14,196 nucleotides of DNA from JBCBST01 sp039819115 (GTDB lineage: Bacteria > Bacteroidota > Rhodothermia > Balneolales > Balneolaceae): contig JBCBST010000086.1 of the NCBI GenBank assembly GCA_039819115.1, forward strand, positions 1 through 14,196, in the 5' to 3' direction. The notes under the pieces were generated by a model. It was not told the DNA's origin and did no database searches. It saw only the letters and a list, made by a program, of their open reading frames with translations. The position numbers and the translations under genes are program-made. Below are positions 13,864 through 14,196 of this stretch, piece by piece; the first letter of the stretch is position 1; every line of letters starts with the position of its first letter.

Positions 13864-14196
13864 ATGCTGTTAAGCGGGTCATTACAAAAATACCGAACAC
13901 GACTTCAACGAGTCTATCCTCGATCAATCCGGACATGGACAGCAGTAAGCGCAGGTGTGGCGTTACTCATTTCCATCCCGGTTCTCTCTGTGCTGACCTC
14001 TGTATTTACCCCTGCTGGTGATATTTGGGAACACCTTGCAAATACGGTACTCTGGAAGTACGTCTCTAATTCGCTACTACTCATTTGCGGGGTTAGTATT
14101 CTGGTACTGATCATGGGTGTACCTACAGCATGGGTGGTTTCAAAGTATCAGTTTACCGGAAAGCGATGGTTTAATGTGGCTCTTTTTCTTCCTTTT
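13864..14196 (+). CDS. ABC transporter permease of the Fe3+ (FbpB/SfuB-like) type, N-terminal part
   Basis: The 111 codons visible run off the right edge. The product starts MLLSGSLQKYRTRLQRVYPR and has a first membrane helix AVSAGVALLISIPVLSVLTS (about 28-47). Next is an external stretch with WEHLANTVLWKYVSNSLLLI, then a second helix LICGVSILVLIMGVPTAWVV. After that comes SKYQFTGKRWFNVALFLPF, leading towards the third helix. The pattern 'T.l..y..nt..L..gv......lG...AWlv..y.FpGr..f...l.LPl' is that of the ferric iron, thiamine and related ABC permeases. It probably moves iron together with a periplasmic binding protein and an ATPase encoded further right, but neither is in view. AGGAG (13857-13861), two bases before the ATG, overlaps the previous stop. 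It is the clearest Shine-Dalgarno in the window, though the spacing is short. Confidence 0.8.
   Translation, partial: MLLSGSLQKYRTRLQRVYPRSIRTWTAVSAGVALLISIPVLSVLTSVFTPAGDIWEHLANTVLWKYVSNSLLLICGVSILVLIMGVPTAWVVSKYQFTGKRWFNVALFLPF

Overview
The window looks like chromosomal DNA from a Gram-negative bacterium of the Bacteroidota/Balneolota (FCB) type. The evidence is two tripartite RND efflux loci with lipoprotein or membrane-anchored adaptors, a surface-type S8 peptidase lipoprotein with the calcium-loop style IPGNGIDDDNNGYVDD, AT-rich intergenic DNA, and few strong Shine-Dalgarno sequences. The phylum is an inference from protein style, not from a marker gene. Genes cover nearly everything. 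The largest gap is the 209-nt divergent region 783-991, and there is no gene-free stretch above 300 nt.

Left part. On the minus strand, a MarR regulator (309-782) leads into the N-terminus of an RND adaptor (1-287) cut by the window edge. The adaptor carries a 33-bp direct repeat that puts it out of frame. Divergent to these is a short MerR regulator (992-1333), then a DUF445 membrane protein (1420-2571). The gap between marR and merR holds a perfect 16-bp palindrome (803-818) and a long-spacer, MerR-type promoter that faces left (942-973).

Middle part, all minus strand. A membrane-anchored class III nucleotide cyclase (3028-4113) has unusual purine-specificity positions and is followed 5 bp later by a MarR-like winged-helix protein (2573-3022). 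Next comes a complete efflux locus read right to left: MarR (9894-10328), lipoprotein adaptor (8712-9854), HAE1-type RND pump (5566-8715) and TolC-type outer membrane channel (4220-5563). Pump and adaptor overlap by 4 bp, and pump and TolC are 2 bp apart, so one transcript is likely. The regulator probably represses itself and the pump.

Right part, plus strand. An S8 subtilisin-like lipoprotein (10476-12416) overlaps by 1 bp a phytoene-desaturase-like FAD oxidoreductase (12416-13858). A partial Fe3+-type ABC permease (13864-14196) follows and runs off the end. The tight spacing suggests one transcript, though the functions do not obviously belong together.

No tRNA, rRNA, CRISPR array, transposase or phage gene was seen. 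The strongest leads are the cyclase/winged-helix pair, the MerR-type promoter facing the first efflux locus, and the frame-breaking repeat at the left edge. None of these proves a new system from sequence alone.
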